Notes under the pieces: model-generated
What the model saw: only the letters and a program-made list of their open reading frames with translations
What the model was told of the DNA's origin: nothing
Databases searched by the model: none
Origin: Sinonovacula constricta
Taxonomy: Eukaryota; Mollusca; Bivalvia; Cardiida; Solecurtidae
DNA length: 64,000 bases
Direction: 5' to 3'
Assembly: GCA_007844125.1 (NCBI GenBank)
Contig: CM017567.1
Location: forward strand, 6,110,370 to 6,174,369
Shown: piece after piece, positions 20,967 to 32,705 of the stretch
Numbering within the stretch: position 1 is the stretch's first letter
Layout of the letters: each line of letters opens with the position of its first letter
Translations under genes and position numbers: made by a program

Positions 20967-22920
20967 GTACCAAGATAACTTAACTGCAATATTGCATTGG
21001 GCATAAAGTTTATGACACTTAATATTGAGGAAAAATACAACCATTCGTCCCATTATGACTAAACAAATGCTAATAATCTAGAACATTTAAATGTTGTCAA
21101 TGACGATGAGGATTATTTATCCAACAAAAGATTCTGCTTTGTAACTTATCTAAAAGTTCAAACCTGTCGATTGCTTTATTACTTTATTATTCGGAAAATT
21201 GACTGACACTATTATTGCACCAGTAATTAAGTCATGATCTTTGTAGAATATATATAAGACAAATAATTGACACGTGTAATGTTTTACTACTTACCATATT
21301 TATTTACCAACTGTAGCATTTTGCTTCCATTGCTCTAAATAATACCCTGCATCTGTAACATACGAGCATTGGAAGGTTTCCCGAATACGATAGATTACTT
21401 AAGATTTCTATATAAAAGAGCATTTAATAACACAAATAAATACGATAAGTTTTCATAGTTTAAAGTGAGGTAATTTAACAGGAAGACATGAGTTAATAAG
21501 AATGTTTAAACACATTAAAACCCCCAATAATAGACAACATTATTAATCCGTGTGTTATTGTAGCTACCGCATTGGTCATACATGTACTAATCATAAAATA
21601 TACTTATTTGCATACGTCCATAGAACGTCTTTTAAGAACTTTATTATCAAATAACATTTCAAACAAAGCCTTCAGTTAGTCAAAGCAATGAAAGCAATTA
21701 AACAATATCTATGCTTAGTGGGTACACAGTGTATAATGGATGCAGCTATTCCTAAAACGCATGGTTTCAATAAAGTATTTGACAAGCCTCGATTCTTATT
21801 GCTGATTGCAACCGGCTGGAATGCCCCCACTCCATGAATCTGATCATAAATATGATCTGTTTAAACTTGATTGATAACCTTTTGTTAAGTGGTCGAATAA
21901 GAACTCGACTGGTGTCGAAAAATAAGCATAATAAATCAACCATTACATCGACAAAATGTGGTCAATTATTATGTTAAAAAAAGAAAAATGCTGTTAACAA
22001 TTTCTTTCGAAAAAGTAAGTTAAAATAATTCAGAATTTAAATATCAAAGCGCAAGATGAGATAGTCCTTAAAACACTTAAGGTCCGGTAAAGCGTGATCA
22101 GTTGTATTACGAACTCTATTATAACGCAGTCGCAAAATGGCACCCGAAATGTTAATCGATACTTTTTCTCTCCACATCTGATATTGACGCTATATGTATG
22201 TTGTCGGTGAAAATAATATATATAAATAGCACATTTTTACATTTTTATACACAGCTACAGTCTATATTAACCTCAGTTAAGGTTTTAAATTTATTATCAA
22301 TACTTTAGGGCGATTCCAAAAATATCCAACTATCACGGTATATGTAATTGAGGCTGTCATTTAATTCATTACATTAGCGGTTTTGAGCGTATTTTCTTTT
22401 GTTTGACGTACATTGCACTTATTTCTTAAGATAAACACGCTTCTAAACTCTCTACAACTTCTCCTTGGGCGCTTTTTTTTTTTATCTAATTGTTTTAACA
22501 GTAATAATTTTCCCAACCCGAATACAATTTGGACATTATTTCCATCTTTTTAAGTAATATATTTTCTCAGGTTTTGTCATAAGGTTAATTGCCAATTGTA
22601 GTTTATGTTGTAATACTCACATCATGAAATAGGTCATATTTTTTGTATTCTCGGAGGTGTGAAGGTTTCATCAAGATGACCTGTAAATGAATAGAAGCTT
22701 CACAGAAGAACCGCGGGAATTAACTGTTATTTCTGTCAGAGTAATATTTAAGGTTTGTTTGGAGTATTACTGTTAATCGACTTATGTGAATTATCGTGTG
22801 AAATGAACACAATTTCTTGGTCCGTTTGTGAAATAGTTTTAGGAGGACGAGCTTATACAAGGGTCATGCATTTTCAAATCTATGTTTATAGCAAAAACAT
22901 TTTGTTTGAATCTCACAATC
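20967..22920. other. AT-rich DNA, nothing recognised
   Basis: No coding signal, and no structured repeat was recognised over about 1.95 kb. Confidence 0.6.
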
Positions 22921-22954
22921 TGTCTCTCTCTTCTGTCGCTGTCTCTCTGTCTCT

Positions 22955-23001
<47 letters not shown>

Positions 23002-23004
23002 GAC

Positions 23005-23055
<51 letters not shown>

Positions 23056-23056
23056 G

Positions 23057-23143
<87 letters not shown>
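22921..23143. repeat. Compound microsatellite (TC)n with a (CTCTGT)n block
   Basis: About 220 bp of CT repeats interrupted by a CACTCTCGACCTC segment and by a block of tandem TGTCTC units at about 23049-23078. The several ORFs over it (Ser-Leu or Arg-Glu dipeptide runs) are artefacts of the repeat. Confidence 0.97.
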
Positions 23144-23144
<1 letters not shown>

Positions 23145-26100
23145 GCATCAGATACCTTATTATGAACTATGCACTCAAGGATTTGCAAAGTTAATAGACT
23201 TAAGCAATAAAGGACAGTGTTTTGGTAAATATAGTTTTGATAGCATTTTCAATAAAGCTATTAATTAATTTCGATATTTAAATATTTATCAAGACGAGAA
23301 TTTCAGGCAAGCAACAAACCATTAAGTATATGTAATTGTGAATGTGGACCATGATTTACTTATGTGAAATATGAACAGTTACTTGTACATATCGCCTTTT
23401 TATCCAGAAAATAAAGCCTTTTTTTAGCTAATGTCTTTCTTTACAAATTATGAGACACATTAACATAACTGGCGACGGCATAAAATTCATATTATATTTA
23501 GCCATTCAGACAAAATGGGTTGCTTGCATCTTCAGTTGGTATCCGATCTCATTCATTGACATTTTAGCACATTTAGATTGCATTACATATTTAATGACAT
23601 TATTTATCACAATGCTGGACTAATATCATTTATTAAAAAGTGTTAGAATTCAATATATTATGCATACTTTTATGTTTTAAACTGTGAAGCGTAGAACATT
23701 TGGTCATATGTTGATAGGTATAAAATTATTGTATTTAGATGAACACAACAAACGTAAACCATTTTAGCACATAATGTTCGAAGGCAAAACCACAGTAGAC
23801 CACAACCTCGAAAACCACTTCAGCAGTTATTCGGCTTAGGTTCTCCGACAGCATAGACAATCTGTTTGTTTAATTGAACCGTCATCTCTCACGTGCATTA
23901 TTTTGATGGTATTTTAAGTTAAATGTTTACCTGAAGTTATGTTAACAGTATCGAACAGGTATGCTTTTATGCAGGTATGTTGCAGCACGGTAAAAATAAA
24001 AACTGTAAAATAACAATCGTTACCAGACTTTTACGACGTAATCTTATTATTCTTACACACCATGTCTGGAGACTGTCAAACAAAGGTTGTATAATTTGAA
24101 CTTGCATGAAGAGTTGATGACTAACTTCCATGTACATATATATTGTTAAATTATACAGATTATATTTCTGATTGCTTTTACAGGACCAAGATTTGCCAAA
24201 TGTAAGTACATGTGTTGCATTATGTTTTCTTGCCTGATTTCAATTACTAAATATTATTTTCCGGAATTACGAATGTTGTAGTGAAGCAAAAACATTTTAA
24301 ACACTTAAATATTCAAAGACGTTCAGTATATTCTATTGCTTTTGCGGGTAATGCATTTTAACAAATCTGTTATTCACACAATAAAACACGTCCCAGCTTC
24401 TGCGGACACCTTCCGCAATAATGTGTGACGCTAACATATCTGAGCGGGATAATTAATCATTATTATGGATAGTTGCTTAGGAAATCGAATGGGCTGTTTG
24501 CATGTCTATGCGCATTTTGTGCCCTATCCTCGTTATGCAGGCTATAAATCAAACTAAATGGCCTTTATTTCTAAAGCTCGGTGAAGTAGCACTTTTGCTG
24601 TCGTCTCAAATGATAAAAATACCGCACTTCATGTGTTTTTTCTAATTGCAAATAGTTATTAGAATTAAAATCAATAACAGAACGTCCATTCTGGATTTGT
24701 TATAAATCAAACTGTTATTCCTCTTTATGACAGTGACTGCATGCAGGAACCTTTCTTTATTTTTATCTAAGGAAGCATGAACAAAAGAGCCAATATACCA
24801 TATGGCTGTTTAATGAATGTTTTTCTTGTCGGAATAAAACGCGCTGCTACTTGCGATGCAAATAGAAACACAAACGTGTTTTATGTTTTATGTTTTATGT
24901 AATTGTAATTCTATTTAATATGCCCGTGTTTCCTGTGCATGTCTAGCCTATCAATAAGCAGTTTTATTTTAACTCCGATGCCAATAACAAAATCGTTTTT
25001 CCTTATTTACCTATAATATATATGAACAGGCAGTTCCAATTTCGATATGCTACTTAGTTTTCACATTGTACACTGACTTGAAGTTGAACTTGATTAATTG
25101 CTATCATAAATTTATTAATGTGCACATTCATTTATATATTATTTAATATAACCACATACAACTCACTTTAAGTGTACGTTTCAAAGAAGAATTTGCCAGT
25201 GAATAGATAATGTCCTAATACGGAAAATTTGCGATAGGAGAATCTCGAGACATTGTATGGAATCAGTCAGCAAATCAATATGACAATACGACAAAAGTTC
25301 ATACTCGAATGCCTTTAAAAGGGAAATGGTGCAGAGCAACCTTTTTTAAATTCATTAAACAAAAAAATGCATACATTTTTAAACACCTATGTCCTGAGCA
25401 CAATTTTTGTTAATTTGCACAACAATACCCATTGAAATGACTATGTTAAGTAGGATTTGAACTTTTGAAAACTCCGTCACGATGTGTTGAAATATTAATC
25501 AGACTGTCTAAATTAACACAACCAGCTAATGGATGATCTTAAACGTGCGTAGCAAAGGGGATACGAACATGTAACCCCTTTGCTGCACTGGAATTCAATA
25601 CATGTAAGGATTTATTGCTTAATATCGTGACAGCGAAGTCTGTTTTCACATGTAAGCCATTAGGATTTTATCGTCCGTGCAGAAATTCTCTCTGTGGATG
25701 TATCTGCGGTAGATACATGTTAACAGATACAGATACAGATACTAATAGATACTGTTAACTGTACGACAGTATCATTTCAGAAAGGTTGTAGAAATTTGAT
25801 ACAATTTATTCCTCTGGCCACTTTAATTTCCACAGGAGGCAAACATGAAAATATATCACGAAAGCTTAATTATCAATAAAACCCTTCTGATAGGGGTCAG
25901 TTCTACGTCTAAATTACGGTCAACTTTACAGTCATTTGTACCATTTAAAAACAGAATGAAACAAAAGCAGCTGGCAGAACTTTTTTTTTCTCCTGCTAAT
26001 ACTTACCATGTTCTGTTTCAAAAATGAAGTTCTATTTGAACAACAAAGTTGGACTGTTATATATTGTTAAATACACGAAGACTACACTTAGAACCTTATT

Positions 26101-26606
26101 TTGTCCTTCAGTAAAACATACCGAAAGAAGAGTTTGGTTGTGTTCACACAAAAAGTATTTTAAGATTTATTAAAAAATACATTTAGGACAAATATGTGTT
26201 TAGAATAACACTAACTCTTATAGTGACTTCTTGCATAGGGCTGCATACACATTTAACTTTTCTATCAATTTGCTTATTTAAATGAAAAAAAAACAAAACA
26301 AAAAAAAAGTCGGTTGAAAACATTTAAATGCACATGATAAATACATGTCCTTAGTGACTTAATTTAAAACTGACTTTATGTTTTGCTTTAATGAAGTTTA
26401 AACGAAAGCAATATTAAACGATACGTCAACTGCAAAACATACTGACAATAAACTTTTCTTTAAATGAAATCGATGCTTTAAATAAGCATTAGCTTCAAAT
26501 GATTTACACAGCTTCCCCATAAAGGAGCGCGCATGCTTGAATTTTCTTATTTTTTATAAGTAAATTTGTTTCTTCTTCCCTGTTATAAAAAAATGCATAC
26601 ACATAT
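23144..26606. other. AT-rich DNA with one long hairpin
   Basis: No coding signal. A near-perfect inverted repeat at 25551-25584 is listed separately. A short (CAGATA)n run at about 25716-25740 sits between GTTAACAG and CTGTTAAC arms. Confidence 0.6.
25551..25584. repeat. Near-perfect 34 bp inverted repeat (hairpin)
   Basis: Arms of 14 bp, AGCAAAGGGGATAC and GTAACCCCTTTGCT, pair at 13 of 14 positions around a 6 nt loop (GAACAT). The stem has strong GC in its middle. No T run follows, and no ORF abuts it. Confidence 0.7.
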
Positions 26607-26692
26607 ATATGTAAGTGTGTGGTGTGTGTGTGTGTGTGTGCGCGCGCGCGCTGGCGCGTGCGTTCGTTCGTTCGTGCGTGAGCGTGTGTGTT
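26607..26692. repeat. (GT)n-(CG)n alternating tract
   Basis: Alternating purine-pyrimidine DNA: GT repeats, then CGCGCGCGC, then GTTC units and GCGTGTGTG. The mix favours the Z-form under supercoiling. Confidence 0.9.
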
Positions 26693-27009
26693 TGTTATGC
26701 TTTGAAGGATAGAAAACCGAAAGACAGTTTTATCTGAGAGGCTTCATATTTTTGTGGCGGTCGTAAAACAAATCCCCCCGCATGTAGTCTATGTTGTCAT
26801 TTAATTCATTCTATAAGAATTGCTATGTGAATTTCCTTTGGTGGACATTGGACTTTATTTTCTTAATTCTATACTCACATGAACACGATGCTACAACAAT
26901 TTACACTTCTCTGGTATTTTTTCTCGAGTGAAGAAGTTAATTTTTATGTACCATCAACGAGTTTGTGTAGTTCTTCTAATCGAAACCACTCGTCTCTCTC
27001 TTGTAAATA
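26693..27009. other. AT-rich spacer
   Basis: No coding signal and no repeat recognised over about 317 bp before repeat R1 copy 2. Confidence 0.6.
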
Positions 27010-27354
27010 AAATGTCGACATTATTTTCGTCATAACTTATGACGCTTATCAGCGCTTAGAAATTGTTTTATTCAAATAGATCGGGTTTCTTTTCATTGCT
27101 TCCTTTTCAGAAACCCCTCAGGATGTGCTAGGTTAGAGCTCTGTAAAACTGGTTTAAGCACCCCAGTCGGTCCATATTGCAGACTGACCGTTCCAAGGCG
27201 ATAACTGTCGGGTTTGATCTTTCTGTTAAATGACATATTTATTCTTGTTTACATTTGGCTTGCATGTGAACACCTTTGTCCCATGACTTTTCAAATGTTA
27301 GTATATGTTACAATGCTCATAGGAATTTGTCATATATTCTTATTGACTATGTTT
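27010..27354 (+). repeat. Dispersed repeat family R1, copy 2
   Basis: One of the longer copies. It has the 5' part GACATTATTTTCGTCATAACTT ... TCAGCGCT ... TTCATTGCTT, then GTTAGAGCTCTGTAAAACTGG, the hairpin core and the terminal GGAATTTGTCATATATTCTTATT. It aligns end to end with the reverse complement of the 55335-55690 copy. ORFs at 27214-27471 and 27330-27668 overlap it and are taken as chance. Confidence 0.78.
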
Positions 27355-28061
27355 GAAATAGAGATGCCAAAGCAACAAAATTGTGCTAATATCATCGCGT
27401 TTCTATATCTTTTTGTACATGTAGTGAGGGTTTTACTTATTGTCATAGGAGTTCGTTTGTTTGTTGTATAGAGAAATGTGCTAACAAAACTTTCGTGCTT
27501 TATTAAGACTACACGAATAAAAGAAATACATTTGTCTGTATAATTATATCGACATCTAGTTGACAAGTGGTTTGTGACAGCTGTCGTCATAAATTGCACA
27601 CAAGTCATTACCACTACTGCAGATGTTGCCCTCATAAATAATGTATGTCCTTTTGTATGTGATTCCATTTTTCTGGTTTATTGCATTACGTATCAATATA
27701 ACTATTATCAATAATGCCCCTTTTTACGGTGGAACTGGCCCGAACGCTGAAATCAGATTCGCTGGAAAAATAACGGCCCTGCTATTTTAAAAAAGGCCAA
27801 TGTCTCTCGATTATTATCAGTTATTCAACATATTGTGTTATGAAAAGTAACCTTCATTGCCAGAAAACAACATTTTTGCAAAAAAGAATCACTACGCTGG
27901 CCTTTATGAATCAAAACGTTGACTGAAGAAAATACGCTTAACATTTTAACGCCATTTCATGTCGGTCATTCCGTTAAAAATAGCATTTAGCCGTTTACTG
28001 AGTGGGTTATTGATATTTGATTTGTTAAAAATTCAGGAAAAATTGTACTGCTTATTTCAGC
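27355..28061. other. Spacer before LINE fragment
   Basis: No confident gene or repeat. A segment near 27558-27605 (GACAAGTGGTTTGTGACAG...) weakly resembles segments at 47745-47800 and 60105-60155. The LINE frame cannot be followed upstream of about 28063. Confidence 0.5.
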
Positions 28062-29170
28062 CCATGAACACGGCAATTTTATTATTCATAGAAACAATGT
28101 ACATAATATTTACCGTGACCTGTATTCTGATCACCTTCATATATATACTGTTGGTTCAAAGACGGACACTCACGTTGGCTGTGCTTCCGTAAGTAATAGT
28201 CACTGCATTAAACAAAAACTTCCTAACAACTCGTCTATCTTCACCGCTGAAATCCAGGCTATAGATCTAAGCCTTGATTTCATTTCAGAACATTCCGGTG
28301 AAAAATATGTTATATTTTCAGACTCATTATCTGTATTGCAGAGCATAAATTCACTGAATTATTCAAATCAACATGTTCGCACAGTTCTTGTCAAACTTCA
28401 ACGTTTATATGACACTAACGAAATTTCCTTCTGTTGGCTTCCTAGTCATGAAGGCATCCGAGGAATCGAAGATGCAGACAGGGGTGCACAATCTGCCTCA
28501 GCCCTCACTGAGACAGACCTTGCATCCCACACACTGATTTTAAACCACTTATTAACCGACATATTTTAACCAAGTGGCAAACAAAGTGGGACAGTATTGT
28601 TTGTAAAAAATTACACGTAATTAAACCTAACGTCGGCCCCAATGTCTCTGCTTGCAGAGAAAGTCGACGAGAAGACGTAGCTCTTACCCGCTGTCGCATT
28701 GGACATACCAGATTGACTCATTCATATCTTTTAAAAAGAGAAGTTCAACCTGTATGTGTTCCTTGCCAGGAACCACTGACAGTCAACCATATTTTATTAC
28801 AGTGTATCGACACAGACCACATACATTCGAAGTATTTTAATGTCAATAACATGTACGAACTATTTAGGACAGTGTCGGATTCTAAACTTGTTTGCTTCTT
28901 GAACGAGATTAGTATTCTTAATAAGTTATAAATTTTAAACTGTTTATTTACCAACCGTTATACTTTTTAAACCGTTTTATGTGTTGACCTGTTTTCAGTT
29001 ATACATTTTTTTAACCTGATAGTTTTTTATATTTTTCTATATTTTACTTGCGTAATTTGGTTTTAACCTGATTATGCTCTATTAACATTTAACTTTGTAT
29101 TCGGCGTCGTATGACCTGTTAAGTGTCGGTGTGCTGTAAAACCCAAATAAATAAAAATAAAATAATATTT
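28062..29170 (+). mobile_element. 3' end of a non-LTR retrotransposon (LINE) with RNase H
   Basis: Carries the C-terminal part of a LINE ORF2 (28063-28931), a 3' UTR and an A-rich tail (CCCAAATAAATAAAAATAA) at about 29140-29165. The order RNase H, then a Cys/His zinc-binding end, fits RNase H-bearing clades such as I/Nimb or Jockey; which of these needs a tree. The RT and endonuclease are absent, as expected for a 5'-truncated copy. The 28959-29140 stretch holds no ORF. Confidence 0.85.
28063..28931 (+). pseudogene. LINE ORF2 C-terminus: RNase H domain and zinc-binding tail, frameshifted
   Basis: Frame 1 (28063-28567) holds an RNase H fold. FTAEIQAI keeps the catalytic Glu, VIFSDSLSVLQ the second Asp and WLPSHEGIRG...ADRGAQSA the last Asp. 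The first catalytic Asp is lost: YTVGSKT (GTT at 28150-28152) replaces the usual YTDGS. Between about 28500 and 28536 the frame slips; the protein continues from 28536 through LTRCRIGHTRLTHSYLLKRE and CVPCQEPLTVNHILLQC (C-x2-C-x7-H-x4-C) to a stop at 28931. The RNase H removes RNA during target-primed reverse transcription in active relatives. This copy is dead by frameshift and active-site loss. Confidence 0.88.
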
Positions 29171-30726
29171 TTATAAATTGTTAGTTTTTCATAATCACCT
29201 TTCATGATGATAAGATGATAAGCGTATGCTACTCTAGTGTGTTATCATCAGGTAAATAGTTACAACAAACAGGTAATTAAAACAACAATAACGTTTTCAT
29301 TTCAACAACAGTCTCGTAGAATTTGTTCTGTTTTCTACCATACAATGTATCATACACAGGTGAATTATAGCATTGTTTCCTCGAATAAAACTTGACATAC
29401 ACCTTTCGTTTAAATAAAGTTATATACTATCGATTAAGACAATAAACGCAAATCGTAAAGTGAAGGTTACTTTAAGCAGCGACTATCTGGACTTTATATT
29501 GCTTTCTGTAAAATTCTGGATCATTTTTTTCGGCCACACTGATTTCTTGTTGTAGACAAAAAACCAATATAAAAATGAAATCATCTGCTTCGCCTTATTG
29601 TATAAATGTAATACTTCTTATAAATACGTATGTAATATCAGTATTCAAATAACAAAAAATTAACGTTTAGAAAGAACACACTGTATTTTATGTTAAGTTT
29701 CTCTTGTACAATATTATTGTTCTACATTAACAATTCCCATCCGAGGCGGAAATAAGAAAGTGCTTAGTTCCGACTTGACAAATTAGTTTAAATGTGTAAT
29801 AAAGAGTTTATTTCCTTTGAAATATTTATTATAATAAAAAATTTGTAAGATCTTTGAAGTAATTTTGACGTTCTATTTTAAACACTTCCATTTTCTTAAT
29901 TTGTTGGCTTCGATTGACATTTATTTGAAGTAAATTGCTTTTGGCGACAGAGGATTTTTACACAAGTCCCAGAGAAATGATTTTATTGTTAAAACACTCT
30001 GAAATGCAAATCTAATTTATCTAGCAAATAAAATGACACTTGGTAAATTGCACATTTGTTTGATGCATGGAAAACACTGTCTAATGATTTATTCATTTGT
30101 CGTGGCAATGGAGTTAAATTTACGTTGTTAGTTTGTTAAAATATCGCAATTTGCAAATTTGATATTCAGATTTGGTCGAATCCAGTGCATCATTAACCAA
30201 GTGCCATATCTTTTTATACATTCAGCTGAAGAAACAATAAGCAACTTTAAATCACTCACGATATTTAAAAAGCAGAGTGTTTTTGTCTCCATTTGATATG
30301 TGGACACATGGGTCCCTATGGGGATTTGAATAATATTTCAGTTTAGCCTGACATACATACACTATTTTACTATGTCACTAAATAACGTGATAGAAGCATT
30401 GCATTTCGAATTATTTAATAGGCTTAATCAAGTCTTCAAACAGATAAAACATACTTCAGTGCAAGTCTAAATAAGCACATAATATCCCTAATTCTTGCAG
30501 CCAAAGAATAAGTTCAGCTAGACCTAGAGTTTTATAAGTATCGGTACTTATGCTTTCCATAAGATGTAATCTTATACTTCAGATTTTTAAAATATGTTGG
30601 TCTAAATATTGACTTTTATTGTACATGTTTTTTCCATCACTTTTATTTCATGATTAAATAAGCGAAATGGTTACATGTCCAATTAACAATATACCTTACG
30701 TAACTATAATAATGTGTATTGTTTTA
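29171..30726. other. AT-rich DNA, nothing recognised
   Basis: No ORF with protein character and no repeat match over about 1.55 kb. Confidence 0.6.
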
Positions 30727-30930
30727 GTTATATCGCACCTCCACAGTAATGATTATATTGGCAACGCCTAGCTAATTATTATTACTTATGTCTGAATAGC
30801 ACCACCGGTGCACCACAGGTTAGCTAGAAAACCTTTCACATGAAAGTTCTCGTCCCGACCGTGACTCAAAACAACTCGGAACCTCCAGCCGGTCGGTCAC
30901 CGGTGCCCTTTTTCTTTTATATTCGATTAC
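30727..30930 (-). repeat. Decayed SINE, family S2, reverse orientation
   Basis: Its reverse complement aligns with the 20739-20966 SINE: GACGAGAACTTTCATG, AGGTTTTCTAGCT, GGTGCACCGGTG, CAGACATAAGT and GTTGCCAATATAATCATTA...GTGCGATATAAC. The tRNA-like head is poorly preserved. The chance ORF at 30820-31008 lies across this junction. Confidence 0.6.
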
Positions 30931-30940
30931 TATGGTGAAT

Positions 30941-31191
30941 ACCGGACCTGGTAACGCAATCGGTAGTTGTAAAAATGGTAGTGGTATAGCTCCCTTGATA
31001 ACGCTCAATCAAATATAAGAGTATAGAGTGGTTGGACTGGTGTCAGGATAGTGTGAATCGGTGTGGTATCATGCCAGGTGTTCACGGCATGCTATACACA
31101 GTGAAGGCAGCACTATTTTAGCTTCAAGTGAACACCGTCTCCAGATAACTGAAATACTGTTGGTGGGATGATAAAACCCAAAAACAAACTT
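30941..31191 (+). repeat. tRNA-derived SINE, family S1, internally deleted
   Basis: Starts ACCGGACCTGGTAACGCAATCGG, then jumps directly to the body (AAAAATGGTAGTGGTATAGCTCCC). About 60 bp found in the 47084 copy are missing, including the B box. The body follows through GGTGTCAGGATA, GTTCACGGCATGC and CCGTCTCCAGATAACTGAA to the tail ATAAAACCCAAAAACAAAC. An 8 bp direct repeat TGGTGAAT flanks it (30933-30940 and 31192-31199). It sits directly beside the reversed S2 SINE. Confidence 0.82.
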
Positions 31192-31199
31192 TGGTGAAT

Positions 31200-32559
31200 T
31201 GTAGTCTCAGTGTCGAAAGCGTGTAGGTCGCTTTTTGTTTAAAGGTATTATTTTTGTTCTGTAAAGCTTAATACATGTATACTAGTCATCTTTATCTGTT
31301 TATCAGATATATCGGTACAATGTCCACAACCTCATCAAAACCATTTTGAAGATGGTTACAACCCGGAATTCTTTATGTACTATATTTTTTGCATTTGAAC
31401 TTTTAAAAGTAAAAATTATTGCTTTAAAATAAAAGATGACTGGACAGGCCGTTATATTCATACACATACAGCTATAGATCTCGACAGTAATTGTTAAATT
31501 TCTATTATTACATTTTCTCAGTTTTTGTCCAGTTCTTAACTGTATATAACTGTATGTTTATTGTAAATGTTATTATAAAGTATATTGCATGATAATGACA
31601 TGCCACATAACAATTACTTCTAATTTTTTATGTAGATAGTTTCGTTAAGATAAATGTAAATAACATGTTCAACATAATTCATAATTTATTCAATACAAAT
31701 ATATGTTCAGGATTTAAATGAAGAAAATTGTTTTACCTGTTTGGTTAAATGGCAAACCAAACATGTATGCAATTTTTATGTTGTGTTCTTAGAATATGAG
31801 TAAAATCTAATTTCAGGCTTTATACAAAACGACACGTGCTGTGTATTAATAATAAGTTTTACACATCGACTAAATCACATTGTTGACAATATTCTTTGAT
31901 GTTCAGTGGTCACAAGTTTGTTTTTAGATCTTTCTGTCTAAAGATTTATTGGAAGCATCGACATAATAAGTTTAGATCGATTATAGCTGTCGACCTGTAA
32001 CGTCTAAGCCCCACAAAGATTACAGTCCCAGTCTAAACGAGAACTTATTTGAGGATGTCGCTCCGTTGACCAGCAGTGGCTCTTTCCGGACTTTTGTAAT
32101 ATTTCATCATCGATAATATCAGTACACCCCTAATACGACCTTAGTTATACCATTGCAAATTTACGTTTCTAAAACAGATAGTTTTGAATTCATTATTCAG
32201 GACACCATTTTTCCTAGACAAATAATCAGTTGTGCTTGTCAGAATACTAATCAGAATGCTCTTTTATCGAGGAAAATAGCTACATCTGATATGAAAATTG
32301 CTATTCGTGTTGACATAAGGATAAATGTGAAGATGAGAGGATTATTTCTCAAAGTATTTTAATAATAATGGGTCTGTGACATAAACGATAAAGGAACCTT
32401 GATCTATATTTTACTGTTGAACTCGTAATAAGATAATGTGTGTAAACGGGACTTAATAATAACATGTATCGAAACAGACAAACAAACATTAAACTAATTC
32501 AGCAACAATCTGGACCCTATGTGAAATGTATATTAATAATTGATAGGTAAAAAAAGAAA
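31200..32559. other. AT-rich DNA, nothing recognised
   Basis: No coding signal and no repeat match by eye over about 1.36 kb. Confidence 0.6.
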
Positions 32560-32705
32560 AGATCCTATCAAAATTTCAAGAGATATTTAAATTTTATCTA
32601 CCTGTTGACAAAGGCAAACAAGGTAAATGTAAATATGACAAAATCACAGAGACGAGACATAACACACATAAAGAAAAACTATCAGTTACCGCCTTGGAAA
32701 TTGGC
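32560..32705 (-). repeat. Dispersed repeat R1, partial variant copy 3
   Basis: Matches 56905-57015: CCTATCAAAAT, AGATATTTAA, GACAAAGGCAAAC, GAGACATAACACACA and CAGTTACCGCCTTGGAA. After the CCTTGG core the similarity stops. The 133-codon ORF starting at 32605 runs through it and is not regarded as a gene. Confidence 0.6.

Noticed and set aside
22755..23268. Ser-Leu and Arg-Glu repeat ORFs
   Set aside because: Translations of the (TC)n/(CTCTGT)n microsatellite.
27214..27668. Overlapping ORFs of 85 and 112 codons on opposite strands
   Set aside because: They cross the R1 repeat boundary, are not conserved in other R1 copies and show no motif.
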